Below, piece after piece: positions 11,069 through 22,416 of a stretch of 64,000 bases of DNA. This stretch comes from Semisulcospira habei (Eukaryota > Mollusca > Gastropoda > Semisulcospiridae), in NCBI GenBank assembly GCA_036245525.1, contig BTPG01000001.1:183712663-183776662 (forward strand), written 5' to 3'. The translations under genes were made by a program, and so were the position numbers. How positions within the stretch are numbered: the first letter of the stretch is position 1; each line of letters begins with the position of its first letter. The notes under the pieces were generated by a model. The model did not search any database. It was not told the origin of the DNA and saw nothing but the letters and a program-made list of their open reading frames with translations.

Positions 11069-11943
11069 CGATTCGCGCGGAAGCCCTACCGGCCAGATGT
11101 TGGCTTCGTTTGTTAGGCCTGCTAAGCGCAGCAGCGGATCTCCTTACTCTAGGCAGACTGTATGCGCGACCGATTCAGCTTCACCTACTCCTACATTGGC
11201 ACCCCTTCTCGGGCGATCTGGAGACCTTGGTCCTGACAACGGAGTTAGTACAGTCTCATCTGTGGCGTTGGATGGACAGTACTTGGATAGCGTCAGGGAT
11301 TCCCCTCTTCTCCCTGCCGCCTCACCTATCTATCTGCACGGATGCGAGCAGCTCAGGTTGGGGAGCCTACCTGTTACCGCAGTTTGCCACGACCTCGGGC
11401 CGTTGGACAGAAGTAGAGGCAGGCAGACATATCAATTGGCTGGAGATGAAAGTGGTGTGGCTAGCACTCATCGCTTGGGAAGATCGACCAACGCAAAATG
11501 AGGTGCTCATGCTCTCCGACAACTCGACAGTCGTCGCATACATCCAGAACCAAGGGGGTACGTGCACATCCTCCCTCTGCATACTCATATATCAAGTCTT
11601 CCTGTGGTGCAGGGACTGGGGCATTACCCTTCGGGCACAACACATTCCAGGACACCTAAACGTTCTGGCAGATGCTCTCTCTCGGCAGGGTCAGATGCTT
11701 CACACGGAGTGGTCTCTTCGGCCAGATATCTTCCAGCTAATCTGCGCGCGTTGGGAGACACCGATGATCGATCTTTTGGCCACGAGATGGAACAAGCTTC
11801 CCCTGTTCGTCTACCCCGTTCCGGATCCACTAGCCTGGGCTGTGGACGCGCTATCCATTTCTTGGGAAGGACTCCAGGCGTACGCATTTCCTCCCGCAGT
11901 GCTGGTTCCGAAGATCATTCAGAAACTCAGGGATAGCAACTAG
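11069..11943 (+). pseudogene. DIRS copy 1 RNase H domain
   Basis: This is a long open frame continuing the RT ORF after the inserted transposon. RNase H signatures in order are ICTDASSSGWGAYL (first catalytic Asp), INWLEMKVVWLAL (Glu), LMLSDNSTVVAYIQNQGG (Asp) and HIPGHLNVLADALSR (final Asp region). The domain degrades RNA in the RNA/DNA hybrid. The 3' part (DIFQLICARW..PMIDLLATRWN) is the usual DIRS/Pao-type extension. The frame closes at 11943 and shifted remnants follow to about 12123. Confidence 0.85.
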
Positions 11944-12123
11944 TGGCCCCTTTTGAACTGGCCAAGAGCTGGACCATCGATCTCTTGGCTCTGGCGATGG
12001 ATCCGCCTATGATACTTCCCACTCCAAGTACAATGCTCAAACAACCAAAGCAGCATCTATTCCACCCATGCCCGGAATGGCTGATGCTACACGCGTGGAG
12101 ATTGTCCGGCAAGCCCTCTCAGC

Positions 12124-12492
12124 TAGAGGCTTCACCTACTTCAACTAAACTCAAAACAACTGTGATGATGGCCCATTCTCCTCTTCATCCCTTCATTCTG
12201 CATTCAGCCTAAGCCTAACCCACCATTTCCTCCTCCTGTTTTAATCCCCCCCCCCCCCCCCCCCATTTCTTTTAGCATGTGTGTATGCTGAAAGGGTGTG
12301 TGTGTATGTTTGATATTGTGATGCTCGTATTTTTGTTGCATATATGTTGTACATATTTTATTATCATTATTTATGTCACTTGATTCCTTGTTTTATTTAA
12401 TTATCCTACACCAGTGCTGCAAAGAGAAAAATTTCCATATAAAATCTTTTTTATCTGGACAATAAAGTTTTTGAATCTGAATCTTGAATCTT
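12124..12492 (+). mobile_element. 3' end of a non-LTR retrotransposon inserted in DIRS
   Basis: This non-coding, AT-rich segment interrupts the recombinase ORF and contains a run of about 20 C. It ends ATAAAGTTTTTGAATCTGAATCTTGAATCT, a polyadenylation-like signal followed by GAATCT-type tail repeats, as found at the 3' end of CR1/L2-like LINEs or their SINEs. The 5' border is approximate. Confidence 0.55.
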
Positions 12493-12505
12493 TTCGGGTT
12501 CTGCA

Positions 12506-13477
12506 GTGGAGGCTATCTCTACAGCCAGAAGGGTCTCAACTCGTAATGTCTACGAAGGGAAGTGGTGCGTGCTCCAGTCCTGGTGTGCCGCGGAGCGACT
12601 TTCCCCCATGGATCTAACTACTCCCCAGTTGGCCGAGTTCTTACTGTGGCTTTTCGTCAGACAGAAGTTGGCACCCATCACCATACGCCTGGCAATGGTG
12701 GCAGACACATATAGACACTTGGGACGACCTGATCCGGGATCTTGCAAAGACTTGGCAGATCTGATGTCCCATTTTGATCTGCAACACCCGGCATCACTCT
12801 CATTAATTCCACGATGGGACCTGTCTTGGGTGCTCACCTGGCAGAACTCTAAGAGATTCGAGCCACTACAGTTAGCAAGTTTGGGAGATCTTACTAGGAA
12901 GACCTGTTTCCTACTTGCGCTTGCCACATCCTCACGAGTTAGTGAAATACACGCCTTGTTGGTACGTCCCGCCTGTCTCCAACGTAGGACTGATGGATCA
13001 GTTCAGCTGCCGCCGAACCCTGCCTTTTTGGCTAAGAACCGAGTTCCTACTGTCACCCCACAAGTTGTAACAGTTCGACCGCTCAGGGCAAGGGATCAGA
13101 CACGGGACTCGTGACTTCAGGACCATGTTAGGGCTCTTAAAGTGTATCTGCGCAGAACTAAGCAACTAAGACAAGGGCGCTCACGCCTTTTCCTACCCTG
13201 GATACTTTGGGTTATCCGTGAGGTGTATAAAGAGCTCGCCCCAGAACAAGTGAAAACGATGCGCATCTGGGTTCATGAAGTCCGAGCAGTGGCAGCGAGT
13301 ATCACCTTTGACAGAAACTGTGCAGTGAGAGACATTGTGGCAGCCGTGGGCTGGCGGGCTGAGTCTACCTTCGCCCGCTTTTACCCAAGAGACTTATCTG
13401 GCCAGCGCACCAATCTTGACCTTGTGGGGGACATCTCGGCAGCGCAACACTCCCTCCCGGCGCCACAGGCGCCATAG
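12506..13477 (+). pseudogene. DIRS copy 1 tyrosine recombinase
   Basis: One reading frame is interrupted by a single in-frame TGA at 13112-13114. The N-terminal part has the core-binding fold (YEGKWCVLQSWC; LTTPQLAEFLLWLF). The catalytic part shows the first Arg in ATSSRVSEIHAL, the H-x-x-R box in VHEVRAVAAS and the nucleophilic Tyr in TFARFYPRDL. In DIRS elements this enzyme inserts a circular DNA intermediate, which explains the lack of target duplication. It follows the RNase H ORF on the same strand. Confidence 0.85.
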
Positions 13478-13604
13478 GTTCGCCTAGCTAAAATTATCAG
13501 GAGTGGGCGCAATGGGAGAGGCCTCAATAGTCAGCTCGCTTTGCAGGTTTTGGGGGGGGGGGGGGGTTCCAAACTAGCGGCACCCTCCTCCTTTCCGTAA
13601 TTCC

Positions 13605-13698
13605 AATTAGTAATGTCATCGGTAATGATTTTGAGAAAATAAATTAATTTTTCTTTAAAATGTATTTTTTTCGAAAAATACTTACTGATGACATTACT
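13605..13698 (+). repeat. DIRS internal complementary region
   Basis: The left half (13605-13643) is the complement of the element's 5' end, and the right half (13644-13698) is the complement of its 3' end. They abut at AAATAAA|TTAATTTTT. This is the template used to rebuild both termini during circle formation in DIRS retrotransposition. Confidence 0.88.
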
Positions 13699-13747
13699 CA
13701 GAGGTCCCTCCCTCCTACCCCGCTTGCCGCAGTGGTGCTAGGCTCAG

Positions 13748-13960
13748 TCACTGGCGGGAAAGGGTGAGTGCGCCACCGGATAAGGTAGTACGGGAGACCA
13801 CTCAGGGTATCCGGGCTATGGCTCCCCAGTGGTTGCCTCCCCTAGTATGAGGGGCACACAGTAAGTTTTTTGGCTAAAATTATGAGTTAAGCGAAGGTTC
13901 CAATTAGTAATGTCATCGGTAAGTATTTTTCGAAAAAATACATTTTAAAGAAAAATTAAT
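13748..13960 (-). repeat. DIRS copy 1 right inverted terminal repeat
   Basis: This is the inverted match of 4791-4985 (TCACTGGCGGGAAAGGGTG inward). It has about 40 extra terminal bases (AAGTATTTTTCGAAAAA to AAAAATTAAT) that the left end lacks but the internal complementary region contains. Confidence 0.9.
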
Positions 13961-14427
13961 GTTTTGAGAAACAAAACATCCAAAATGAAAACAAACACCA
14001 TGGCCATGTGACACTACCTGTAGCACTGTGGACATGTGACACTTTCTGTGACAATTTGTGACCCAGACAGCAGCATATGACTTGTTTGCAGGGTTTGGAG
14101 ATAGATAAGGTAGGACACAGCATTCACTTTTTGGACTCGCAGCTGCATGTCTAGTATATAAGTGCATGATTTGTTTACTAATACAGCTTCGTCACCAAGA
14201 TTTGGTGACATTAGGTGACAGCGACATGACCCGTCCACTCCAGCTACATGACATGACCTCACACGATTAGTGTAGCCACTTTCTAATACTTCTGCCAGAT
14301 CTCAGCATGCTAGAATGTCAGGCAATCGAATGATGGCCTCTCAAACAAAACAGCTATACTTTTCTTGTTTTAACACAAAAGAATCCGAACACTAGGAGCA
14401 GTTTTTATAGAAAAAAATCTGAATGTT
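13961..14427. other. Intron sequence, nothing recognised
   Basis: Short repeats of the form 'catgtgacac' and 'tgtgac' occur, but no gene or element is evident. It ends at the target duplication of the following LINE. Confidence 0.4.
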
Positions 14428-14437
14428 AAAGGGTTAA
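14428..14437 (+). repeat. Target-site duplication AAAGGGTTAA (left)
   Basis: It is repeated exactly at 17724-17733, flanking the RTE-like LINE copy 1. Confidence 0.85.
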
Positions 14438-14794
14438 CCTCGCGCTGAAACCATATGGCATTGAGGCGCGTCCCCTGGGTGGTGGATAGGGGGTCCCTCG
14501 TGAGAGGGGTGCACCGAATGAAATAAGGTGCCGTGAACCAACATGGTCTAAGGGAAGGTGACCCCGACAGAAAACCCCTGGTCCTCCTAGTAAGGGGGTT
14601 GGGCGTGGGGGTAGCTTCCCCACCCTGCAAAAAAGGAAATAGCTACAAAAACGCCGACGAAAAGACTAACAGTAATTCCTTTCCTGGAGGAGGAAGGTTC
14701 TTCTACTAGAAGACTTATGACATCCTGTGGTGAAAGCCGGTAGTCTTCGGAAGCCACAGGACCGAGCCGCCTCTCTCTATCCAGGGACACAACC

Positions 14795-16198
14795 ATGGGC
14801 ACATGGAATGTCAAGACCATGTACCAGATAGCAGCGGAAATGCAAAAGTACAACCTTTCCCTGCTAGGTATCAGTGAAGCCAGATGGACGCAGTCTGGCC
14901 AGAAAAGGCTGTTAAGTGGGGAGATGATTCTGTATTCAGGTCATGAAGAGGAGAATGCCCCCCATACAGAAGGAGTAGCATTCATGCTGTCACCAGTGGC
15001 ACAGAGAGCGCTGATGGGCTGGGAACCTCTTGGGCCAAGAATTATCACAGCAGCCTTTAGAACCAAGAAAAAGCTCAAGCTGAACGTCATCCAGTGTTAT
15101 GCGCCCACCAATGACAGTGACGAGGAAGAGAAACAAGAGTTCTACGACCGACTCCAGAGTGCCGTGGACAAATGTGCGGAGCGAGACATCACCATCGTCA
15201 TGGGCGATTTTAATGCCAAAATAGGGGAGGACAACACCGGATACGAAGAGGTGATGGGGAGACAGGGACTAGGCTCAGAGATGAGTGAGAACGGGGAGAG
15301 GTTTGTAGACTTTTGTGCTCTAAACTGACTTGTCATTGGAGGCAGCATCTTCCCACACAGAAGAATACACAAAGCAACTTGGGTCTCACCTGACCATACA
15401 ACAGAGAACCAAATAGACCATATCTGCATTAGCAAGAAATTTAGAAGATCCCTTCAAGATGTTCGAGTGAGGAGGGGAGCAGATGTCGCCTCAGACCACC
15501 ATCTGCTTACCTTAAGAATGAAGCTCAAGCTAAAGAAAAGCCGCACAGAGACAACAAGAAGACAGCGCTATAATGTAGGCCTCCTGAGAGAAACTGGAGT
15601 TAGAGAAGAGTTCAAACTGGTGCTGTCCAACCGGTTTCAAGCGCTACAGGAGCTAGTAAATGAAGAGGAGGCAGTCACCACAGAGCAGCAGTGGAAGGCA
15701 GTTAGAGAAGCGCTGAACTCAACCTGCAAAGACACTGTAGGGTTCAGGAAACACCACCACAAGGACTGGCTGTCGGCACAGACCTTGAAGAAGATAGAAG
15801 CGAGGAAGCAGAAGAAAGCAGCGGTCAACAACAGTCGCATGAGAGCAGCCAAAGTAAGGGCACAGGAGGAATACTCGGAAGCCAACCGCGAGGTGAAGAG
15901 GAGTATCAGGGCAGACACGAGGGCCTACACAGACAGCCTGGCAGCAGAGGCAGAAAAGGCAGCAGGCAGCGGCAACATGAAACGGCTCTACACCATTACC
16001 AGAAGATTGTTGGGTAAGTATGGCCATACAGAAAGACCAGTAAAAGACAAAGAAGGCAAGCCTATTGCAGACAGAGCAGACCAACTCGACAGATGGGCCG
16101 AGTATTTTGAAGAGTTACTGAACAGACCTAGCCCACCCGACCCCCCCCCCCCCCCCCGACATCCAGCCGGCAGAGACCGACCTACCCATCAGCTGTGA
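14795..16198 (+). pseudogene. RTE LINE copy 1: endonuclease and linker
   Basis: An apurinic/apyrimidinic-type endonuclease starts MGTWNVKTMYQ and contains LLGISEARW, VIQCYAPTND and VMGDFNAKIG, the metal-binding and catalytic signatures. Compared with copy 2 it lacks 18 bases just after MYQ, an in-frame deletion between two CAG triplets. A TGA near 15326 cuts the protein before the His-containing end (SDHHLLTLRMKL at about 15490). The following Lys/Glu-rich helical linker is open to 16198. The run of 17 C at about 16140-16157 and the altered sequence after it disrupt the frame. Confidence 0.85.
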
Positions 16199-16244
16199 CA
16201 GACCCAGCCGGGAAGAGATCAGAAGAGCAGTGGCATTTCTGAAG

Positions 16245-17715
16245 AATGGCAAAGCAGCAGGGCCAGATGGCATCCTAGCGGGGAGTCTCTGAAAGCAGAC
16301 CTAGAGACAACAGTGGAGATGCTGAACCCACTGTTTGGAAAGATCTGGGAAGAGGAGGTGATGCCAGCTGACTGGAAGGAGGGGTACCTAATCAAGCTTC
16401 CCAAGAAAGGCGACCTCAGCAAGTGTTCCAACTACAGAGGAATCACCTTGCTGTCAGTACCAGGAAAGGTCTTCAACAGGATCATCCTAGAGAGAATGAA
16501 GAGCTCCGTTGACCCCCAGCTGAGAGACCAGCAAGCAGGATTGAGGAAGAACCGATCATGTACAGACCAGATCGCCACTCTCCGCATCATCGTGGAACAG
16601 TCTCTGGAGTGGAGCTCCCCGCTGTACGTCAACTTTGTGGATTATGAGAAAGCATTTGACAGCGTGGACCGAGAGACTCTGTGGAAACTCCTACGACACT
16701 ACGGTGTACCCACAAAGCTCGTCCACCTGATCAAGAGCAGCTATGATGGCATGACATGTCGCGTGATCCACGAAGGGCAGTTCACCAGGGAGCTCCAGGT
16801 CAGAACTGATTGTCAGGCAGGGGTGTTTGCTGTCTCCGTTCCTCTTCCTACTGGCCATAGACTGGGTCATGAAGATGACCACAGAGCACAGACGAAGTGG
16901 AATACAGTGGACACTGTGGACACAGCTTGACGACCTCGATTTTGCAGACAACTTGGCATTACTGTCCCACACTCGTCAACAAATGCAGGACAAGACCACG
17001 AGGCTTGCTGACATCTCGTCCCAAGTGGGCCTCACCATTCACAAACAGAAAACAAAGACAATGAGGCTGAACACAACCAGGGAAGAACCAATCTTGCTTG
17101 CTGGCACCCCGTTGGAGGATGTGGAGTCCTTCACCTATCTCGGGAGCATCATAGACAAAAAAGGCGGCACTGATGCAGATGTCAGAGCACGAATCGGTAA
17201 AGCCAGAGCAGCCTTTCTCCAGTTAAAAAAAGTGTGGAGTTCCAGAGAGCTGTCACAACACACCAAAGTCCGGATTTTCAACTCCAATGTAAAAGCAGTT
17301 CTCCTATATGGAGCAGAGATTGACAAAAACCACAGTCAACAGAGTACAGACCTTCATGAACAGTTGCCTTAGAAGAATTTTGAAAATCCACTGGCCAGAG
17401 AAGATCACAACGTCAGACTCTGGGACAGAACAGAGCAGATAACAGCAGAGAATGAAATTGGGCGAAGAAGATGGGGATGGATCGGTCACAGCCTGAGAAA
17501 GCCAGCTTCCAGTATCACTAGGCAGGCATTGTCATGGAACCCCCAGGGAAAGAGGAAAAGAGGTAGGCCGAGAAACTCCTGGCATCGAGACCTCCAAGCA
17601 GACATCAAGAGACTCGGAACCACCTGGAGTAGAATCGAAGGAGAAGCACAGGACAGGAGTTGCTGGAGGTCTCTCGTCGACGGCCTATACCCGGGTATGG
17701 GTGACAGGCGTAAGT
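16245..17715 (+). pseudogene. RTE LINE copy 1: reverse transcriptase and C-terminus
   Basis: RT blocks seen in order are KAAGPDG, NYRGITLLSVPGKVFNRII, QQAGLRKNRSCTDQI, VDYEKAFDSVD (motif A) and a damaged FADNLALLSH (motif C, Asp-Asp changed to Asp-Asn). The block between A and C, normally RQG-containing, is frameshifted around 16805-16830. The C-terminal [16 protein letters not shown] motif is typical of RTE-like LINEs. The enzyme is therefore dead in this copy. Confidence 0.87.
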
Positions 17716-17723
17716 AAGCAAGT

Positions 17724-17733
17724 AAAGGGTTAA
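17724..17733 (+). repeat. Target-site duplication AAAGGGTTAA (right)
   Basis: Exact copy of 14428-14437. Confidence 0.85.
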
Positions 17734-17831
17734 ACAAATGGGAAGGAGGGGACAATGACAATGAATCTTTATTTTTCAAGGATAAAAAGATTTAGGTCTG
17801 AAGACCTTTCTTACATCTTGTCCTTGCTAAA

Positions 17832-17835
<4 letters not shown>

Positions 17836-17908
<73 letters not shown>
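17836..17908. repeat. (CT)n microsatellite
   Basis: An uninterrupted CT run of about 36 units. The serine/leucine open frame through it is an artefact. Confidence 0.95.
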
Positions 17909-17912
<4 letters not shown>

Positions 17913-19867
17913 CTCACACACACACGCACAAATACACTGCGTGCTGATTATCCAATGGTCTTCGCAAGCTTGGCACCCACACGGGCCGCATGCCTAATGT
18001 ATTGTGCGCGTCGTGAGAGCACGTAAATGCCCACACACAGATTCGCATTTCAACACACACTCGTCAGGCGAGTCACACTGGTTGCCCCCCTCGATCAGCT
18101 GCCGCTCGAAAGCAGTAGCAAATCGAGGGATACAACCAGTGTGTAGGCGATTATATACAGCAAAAATCATAAACACACTTGATACAGTTAATGAGATATA
18201 CATGCGCTACCATCAAACAAATGTACCATAAAATTACAAAGAAACAATCAAAATGTAGTAAAACTGTTGCCGCTAGGGTTTCATGTGAAAGAAAAACAGA
18301 AGATAGTAGTAGAAAACCCTTTAAAATAGAAACAAGGAACGACGTTTCGGATCAAAAATCCTTCTTCAGGTGACATGGAAACAAATGTAGAACAGAAAAG
18401 AACACAATAGAAAGAAAAGACGTCTGACATGTTGTAAAAATGCACAATTAGAAAAAACAAATAAAAAAAATTAAAACAAAATTAAAACAAAATAAATCAG
18501 TACGGGTACTAAATCCAAGTCAAGTTAAAGTCACGAATGTTTTGTTACGACTAACACTGATGAAACCCGCGGCTTCAAGTCCTATAAAGTCACTGTGTTC
18601 GCTCTCGCAGTCACCACCACTGAGGACGGAGGCGGATGACTGAACAAGTCCTTGAGCAGATTATTGTCAAGAAAGCACTCGCGGCACACAGATTTAAGCA
18701 GCACACTGCCGGCAGTATCGTTCTGACTTTTCTAAGTCAGGCTTAGACGAATACTGTGAATAAACCCGTTCAGAAACAGGTAATACATAAAAAGGGATGA
18801 CTGTTCATAAGTACTGCTGTATGTACCATAATTACCCTAAATATTTGACCACTTTTTACATACAAATTTTCCGATTTTTCTGCTTTGGTTGAATATTTAG
18901 GAGTTTTGAAAAAGTTGATTGCCTGAGTAGGTGGTGTTGTCGATATTTTTGGAGGCACTAATTTTACCTTGCACAGGCACGCCGATTGATCCGTTCGTGT
19001 TTTTATGTTGCTGGAGTTGAAACACCAACAGCCGCTATTCATCCCAAATGGGAGTACCTACATTGGGAGGGTTTAAATCGGATCCCAATTTTAGTGGCTA
19101 AAGCATTATTTATACACTCACAGAAAATTTAAAATAAATTAGTTCCAAGAGTGATGATCACCTCTTGTTCTTACCATTTTCTTAAAATATGCATAGTTCA
19201 AACGTTATCTGCAAAACATAAGAGGCTATAGAATGTCACATCATATGCCACTCTGCCCCTGTGGAAAATCAATACAGTTGTGACCCCGTCTTCACCTTCC
19301 ACCCACAACGCCCACCACCCACTTGAGTTCTTGGCATGGAGAATCTACAGGCGAACTGCACTGGCAATAAATCATGACAATGTATGAGCTTTGGCTACAT
19401 TTAAATCTATGAATAAGCAGTACAGGTTTGGGGTGTCGCAGTGCTCGTGCGGCATTAATGCAAGGATTCGTTGACAGGCTTGTACTACAGTAATCATTCT
19501 GAAATCAGACTTTGTGAACAGAGATTTTAAAACCTTTTTGAAGGGCATTGGACGAATATTTTAGGCGCAGTTTAGGTGGTGGTGGTGGAATATTTGAGGA
19601 CATTGCATTTTCAGGTGGTGGTGGAATATTTAGGAGTTTTTTTTTGGGGTGAAACTGGTTGATCTTTTATAGCTAGCGGAAATATTTTACTTAACATAAA
19701 GATTTAGCTAGGTGCAATTATGAATATGCCCAGTCAAGGTTTATGATCCCTCACAGTCAAAACAATGTTATGAAAATACTTTTTTACCCCCACCACGTGA
19801 TCACCACTTCCACCCCCATTTTTTGCCCTTCTTCTTCTTCATTTGCAGTGTTCAACTGCTAGATAAC
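17909..19867. other. Intron sequence, mostly unrecognised
   Basis: No gene is supported. It contains an imperfect hairpin at about 18068-18148 (CACACTGGTTG..CCTCGAT paired with ATCGAGGG..CAACCAGTGTG) and the hammerhead-like motif listed separately at 18341-18369. The remainder is AT-rich with short GGTGGTGG stretches near 19560-19625. Confidence 0.45.
18341..18369 (-). ncRNA. Hammerhead-like ribozyme core motif (degenerate)
   Basis: On the minus strand the sequence reads CTGAAGA, a hairpin A-GGAT-TTTTG-ATCC, then GAAACGTC. CUGANGA followed by a stem and GAAAC is the hammerhead catalytic core, and such motifs occur in Penelope-like retroelements and some SINEs. The unpaired A at the foot of stem II and the unclear stems I and III make activity doubtful. 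It may be a conserved retroelement fragment only. Confidence 0.35.
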
Positions 19868-21245
19868 CATCTTTAACTCTTAGTATTGTATGCTGCCAAT
19901 AAGTGAGCCGTGAAGAGGTTGGCAGGAGGTTCTCAAAGTTCGGCGTGTCTTCTGATCAGAAGTGTCGGCGGACAGCTTATCTGTATGGATAGGTCTGGAG
20001 AATGTGCTCAAGAGACTGTTTTTCTGTGCCACATTCACCTAGGGCCGTTTCCGCAAGACCCAGTCTCTTGAGGTAAACCCGCAGTCGCCAGTGCGTAGAT
20101 GGAAAATGGTGATCTGGCTCTTCCTACTTAGCTTGTTGATGTCGTCTGCCCGTGGGTTATAACCACCATTCTGCTGTTGCCAATCACTTTGCTGCTTGCA
20201 TTTGAATAGTGTTTTGGTTTCTTTACAGGAGGTTGTGATCTTGAAGTAGTCTGCCACTTACTTTGGCCAGCCTCCTCATTCCCAGCTACTCCAGAATGCG
20301 CTGAAACCCGCTGTAGCACTACTTTGTGGGTGCTGGACAGGGCATCCAGTCTGTCTTGAAGCTTCCTGGTGAGGAGATCAGTGGATCATGAGGGTATGGA
20401 GAGCTGACAGCGAGTCGGTGTGAAAGACAGCGTTCTGTCTTCTGCTGCCATTCCCTAGCTAGTGTTCTGCTGCTGTGATGCGTGCCTGCAGATCTGCACG
20501 ATGGTTGGTGCTGTGGTCACCAGCTGGTAAGGAGAGGGAGGTAGTAGTGTGGTCTGCACAACAGATTCCTCCGTTCCGCACCACGTCTTGTGCGAGATAC
20601 CTGTGTAGATGCGAGCACAGCTGCTGTGAAGGTAGCACTCATGCATGCTCTCCAGCAAGAAGACATTTTGCAGTGCCACGACCTTTTGCAATGAGTCCGG
20701 GAACATCATTTATGTTGTCCAGAAGGCTCTTTCAAGACATCCAGCAATCTGGAGGAAGCTCTTCACACATCTTTGGGTCTAGTTCCAGGACGTCGGCATG
20801 AGCTCTCTGCAAGTCCTTCAGTTGGTGGTTCAGACTTGGACGTTTCTGTCGGTTCTTGGTCTGCTGCTGTAGTCTCCAGTGCTGTGGGTGTGTAATGAGT
20901 CTCTTCATCTTGTATGCTGTTTTGTCCAGTGGTCCCAGTTTTCTCAATTTTCTAAATTCTAAATTGGGGTGCTCCAAATGGCTCTAAGAATGCCACTGCA
21001 TCATGAGAATGACCCATGTTCTGCATCTTGTCAAGCCTGGCTTTGTTGGTTTTGGAGGCAGTGTTTCATGTTGTCGAAGTGTATCGGTACCCCACAACTG
21101 GTCTGATAGAGCCAGTGTTTACTTGCGCCAGGATGCTGGAGTTTGCGCCAATGTGGTCCCAACCAGTTTCTTTATCAGAGTTTTCTTACAGCTCTAACTC
21201 CCATGGCTTTGTGAAGCCTCCAAGTGAATCCAGTGTTTTGGTGGG
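19868..21245 (-). pseudogene. LINE remnant: RT thumb, RNase H and C-terminal domain
   Basis: Read on the minus strand, broken frames give in order: VYTGSIRPVV-like thumb sequence (about 21060-21110), KMKRLITHPQHWRL (about 20900), then RNase H pieces FHTDSLSAL (about 20420) and VSAHSGVAGNEEA (20270-20315). A SQITIFHLRTG segment follows (about 20090-20130), then a Cys/His-type tail. This order is that of I/Jockey-like LINEs with an RNase H domain. Many shifts and stops are present, and no 3' tail or target duplication was found. Confidence 0.7.
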
Positions 21246-21275
21246 TTTTTTTTTTTTGGTTGGTTCACGTGAGAA

Positions 21276-22416
21276 GCAAAAGTGAGTCTATGTTTTGGGC
21301 CAGTGGTCGTCTGTCCGTCTGTCGTCCGTCCGCCATAGTCCATAGTAAACTTTAACGTTGGCATTTTCTCGGAGACTATTCAAGTTACAGTCTTCAAACT
21401 TCCCCCAAGGATACTTTGTGGCAAGACCTTTCTAAACATACCAATTTTAGTGACCTCTCACAAAGGTCAAGGTCACAGGAGATCAGTAAATATATCAAAA
21501 ATAGCTATTTTTGGACATAATTTTTTTCCCTTCTCAAATACTATTCAAAACTTCAAATCCAAACTTGGTACAAAGATACCTGATGGTAAGACCTTTATAC
21601 GCACACTAATTTGGTTGATCCCTCAGAAAGGTCAAGGGTCACAACAGCTCAGGAAATAGGTCCAAAATGGCAAGATTTTTACAAGAGATGTTTTTTTCTC
21701 AAATACTATTCACAGCTTCAAATGCAAACTTGGTACAAAGATACCTGATGGTAAGACCTTTCTATGCATACTAATTTGGTTGATCACTCAGAAAGGTCAA
21801 GGGTCACAAGAGCTCAAAATCGCCATATTTTAACAAAAGATGTTTTTTTCTCAAATACTATTCACATCTTCAAACCCAAACTTGCTACAGAGATACCTGA
21901 TGGTAAGACCTATCTATGCATACTAATTTGGATGACCCTTCAGAAAGGTCAAGGATCACAAGAGCTCAGGAAATAGGTAAAATATAGCCATATTTTGACA
22001 AGAAATTTTTTTTCTCAGATACTATTCACAACTCCAAACCCAAACTTGCTACTGAGGTACCTAATGGTAAGACCTATCTATGCATACTAATTTGGATGAC
22101 CCCTTGGAAAAGGTCAAGGGTCACAAAAGGTCGACAAATGTGTATAAAATGCCAATAATTGTAGTTATTACCAACATTTTTGCAAACTTTTCAATCAGAT
22201 TTGGCATAAAGGTAGCTGATGATAAGACCTTTCTATGTATCCTAATTTAGTCGACTCATTGCAAAGGTCAAGGGTCACGGGGGTTTCACAGATGTGTGAA
22301 AACTGATTAAATTTTGAGAAAACATGGATTTTATTAGTCCAGAAGCCATCCCTTTACTTATTGTCAGACGTGTGGATCGGTCATACACGTGAGCCATAAG
22401 GGCTTTGCCTTTCTTC
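21276..22416 (+). repeat. AGGTCA-rich dispersed repeat, copy B (tandem monomers)
   Basis: It starts GCAAAAGTGAGTCTATG and ends CACGTGAGCCATAAGGGC. Inside are at least six head-to-tail monomers of about 150-165 bp (start points near 21390, 21560, 21720, 21870, 22030 and 22190). Each monomer ends in AAGGTCAAGGGTCAC or a close variant. This is the best-preserved copy in the window and shows the internal tandem structure. No coding capacity is present. Confidence 0.85.

Larger units (their letters stand above)
4791..13960 (+). mobile_element. DIRS-type tyrosine-recombinase retrotransposon, copy 1
   Basis: This is a complete but decayed element of about 9.2 kb. It has inverted terminal repeats (4791-4985 and 13748-13960) and an internal complementary region (13605-13698) that joins the complements of both outer ends, the hallmark of DIRS elements. 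In between lie a gag-like region, reverse transcriptase with YLDD, RNase H and a tyrosine recombinase, all on the + strand. There is no target duplication, as expected for integration by tyrosine recombinase. It carries two later insertions: a TIR transposon at 8454-11061 and a LINE tail at about 12124-12492. Without these it would be about 6.2 kb, a normal DIRS size. Confidence 0.92.
14438..17723 (+). mobile_element. Full-length RTE-like LINE, copy 1
   Basis: The element is 3,286 bp, starts CCTCGCGCTG and ends in GTAAGTAAGCAAGT, a short tandem tail instead of poly(A). The exact 10-bp duplication AAAGGGTTAA flanks it. Length, apurinic endonuclease plus RT organisation and short-repeat tail fit the RTE clade. 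The copy at 23641-26963 is very similar and starts at the same base, so both are full length. The coding region is broken. Confidence 0.88.

Noticed and set aside
15637..16084. Minus-strand frames of 90-120 codons inside the RTE LINEs
   Set aside because: They are antisense shadows of the Lys/Glu-rich LINE linker and recur at the same place in copy 2.
17755..17997. Open frame rich in Ser/Leu
   Set aside because: It runs through a pure CT microsatellite.
21276..22416. CRISPR-like array of regularly spaced repeats
   Set aside because: Monomers are ~150 bp, similar along their whole length and eukaryotic in context. There are no short identical repeats with unique spacers.
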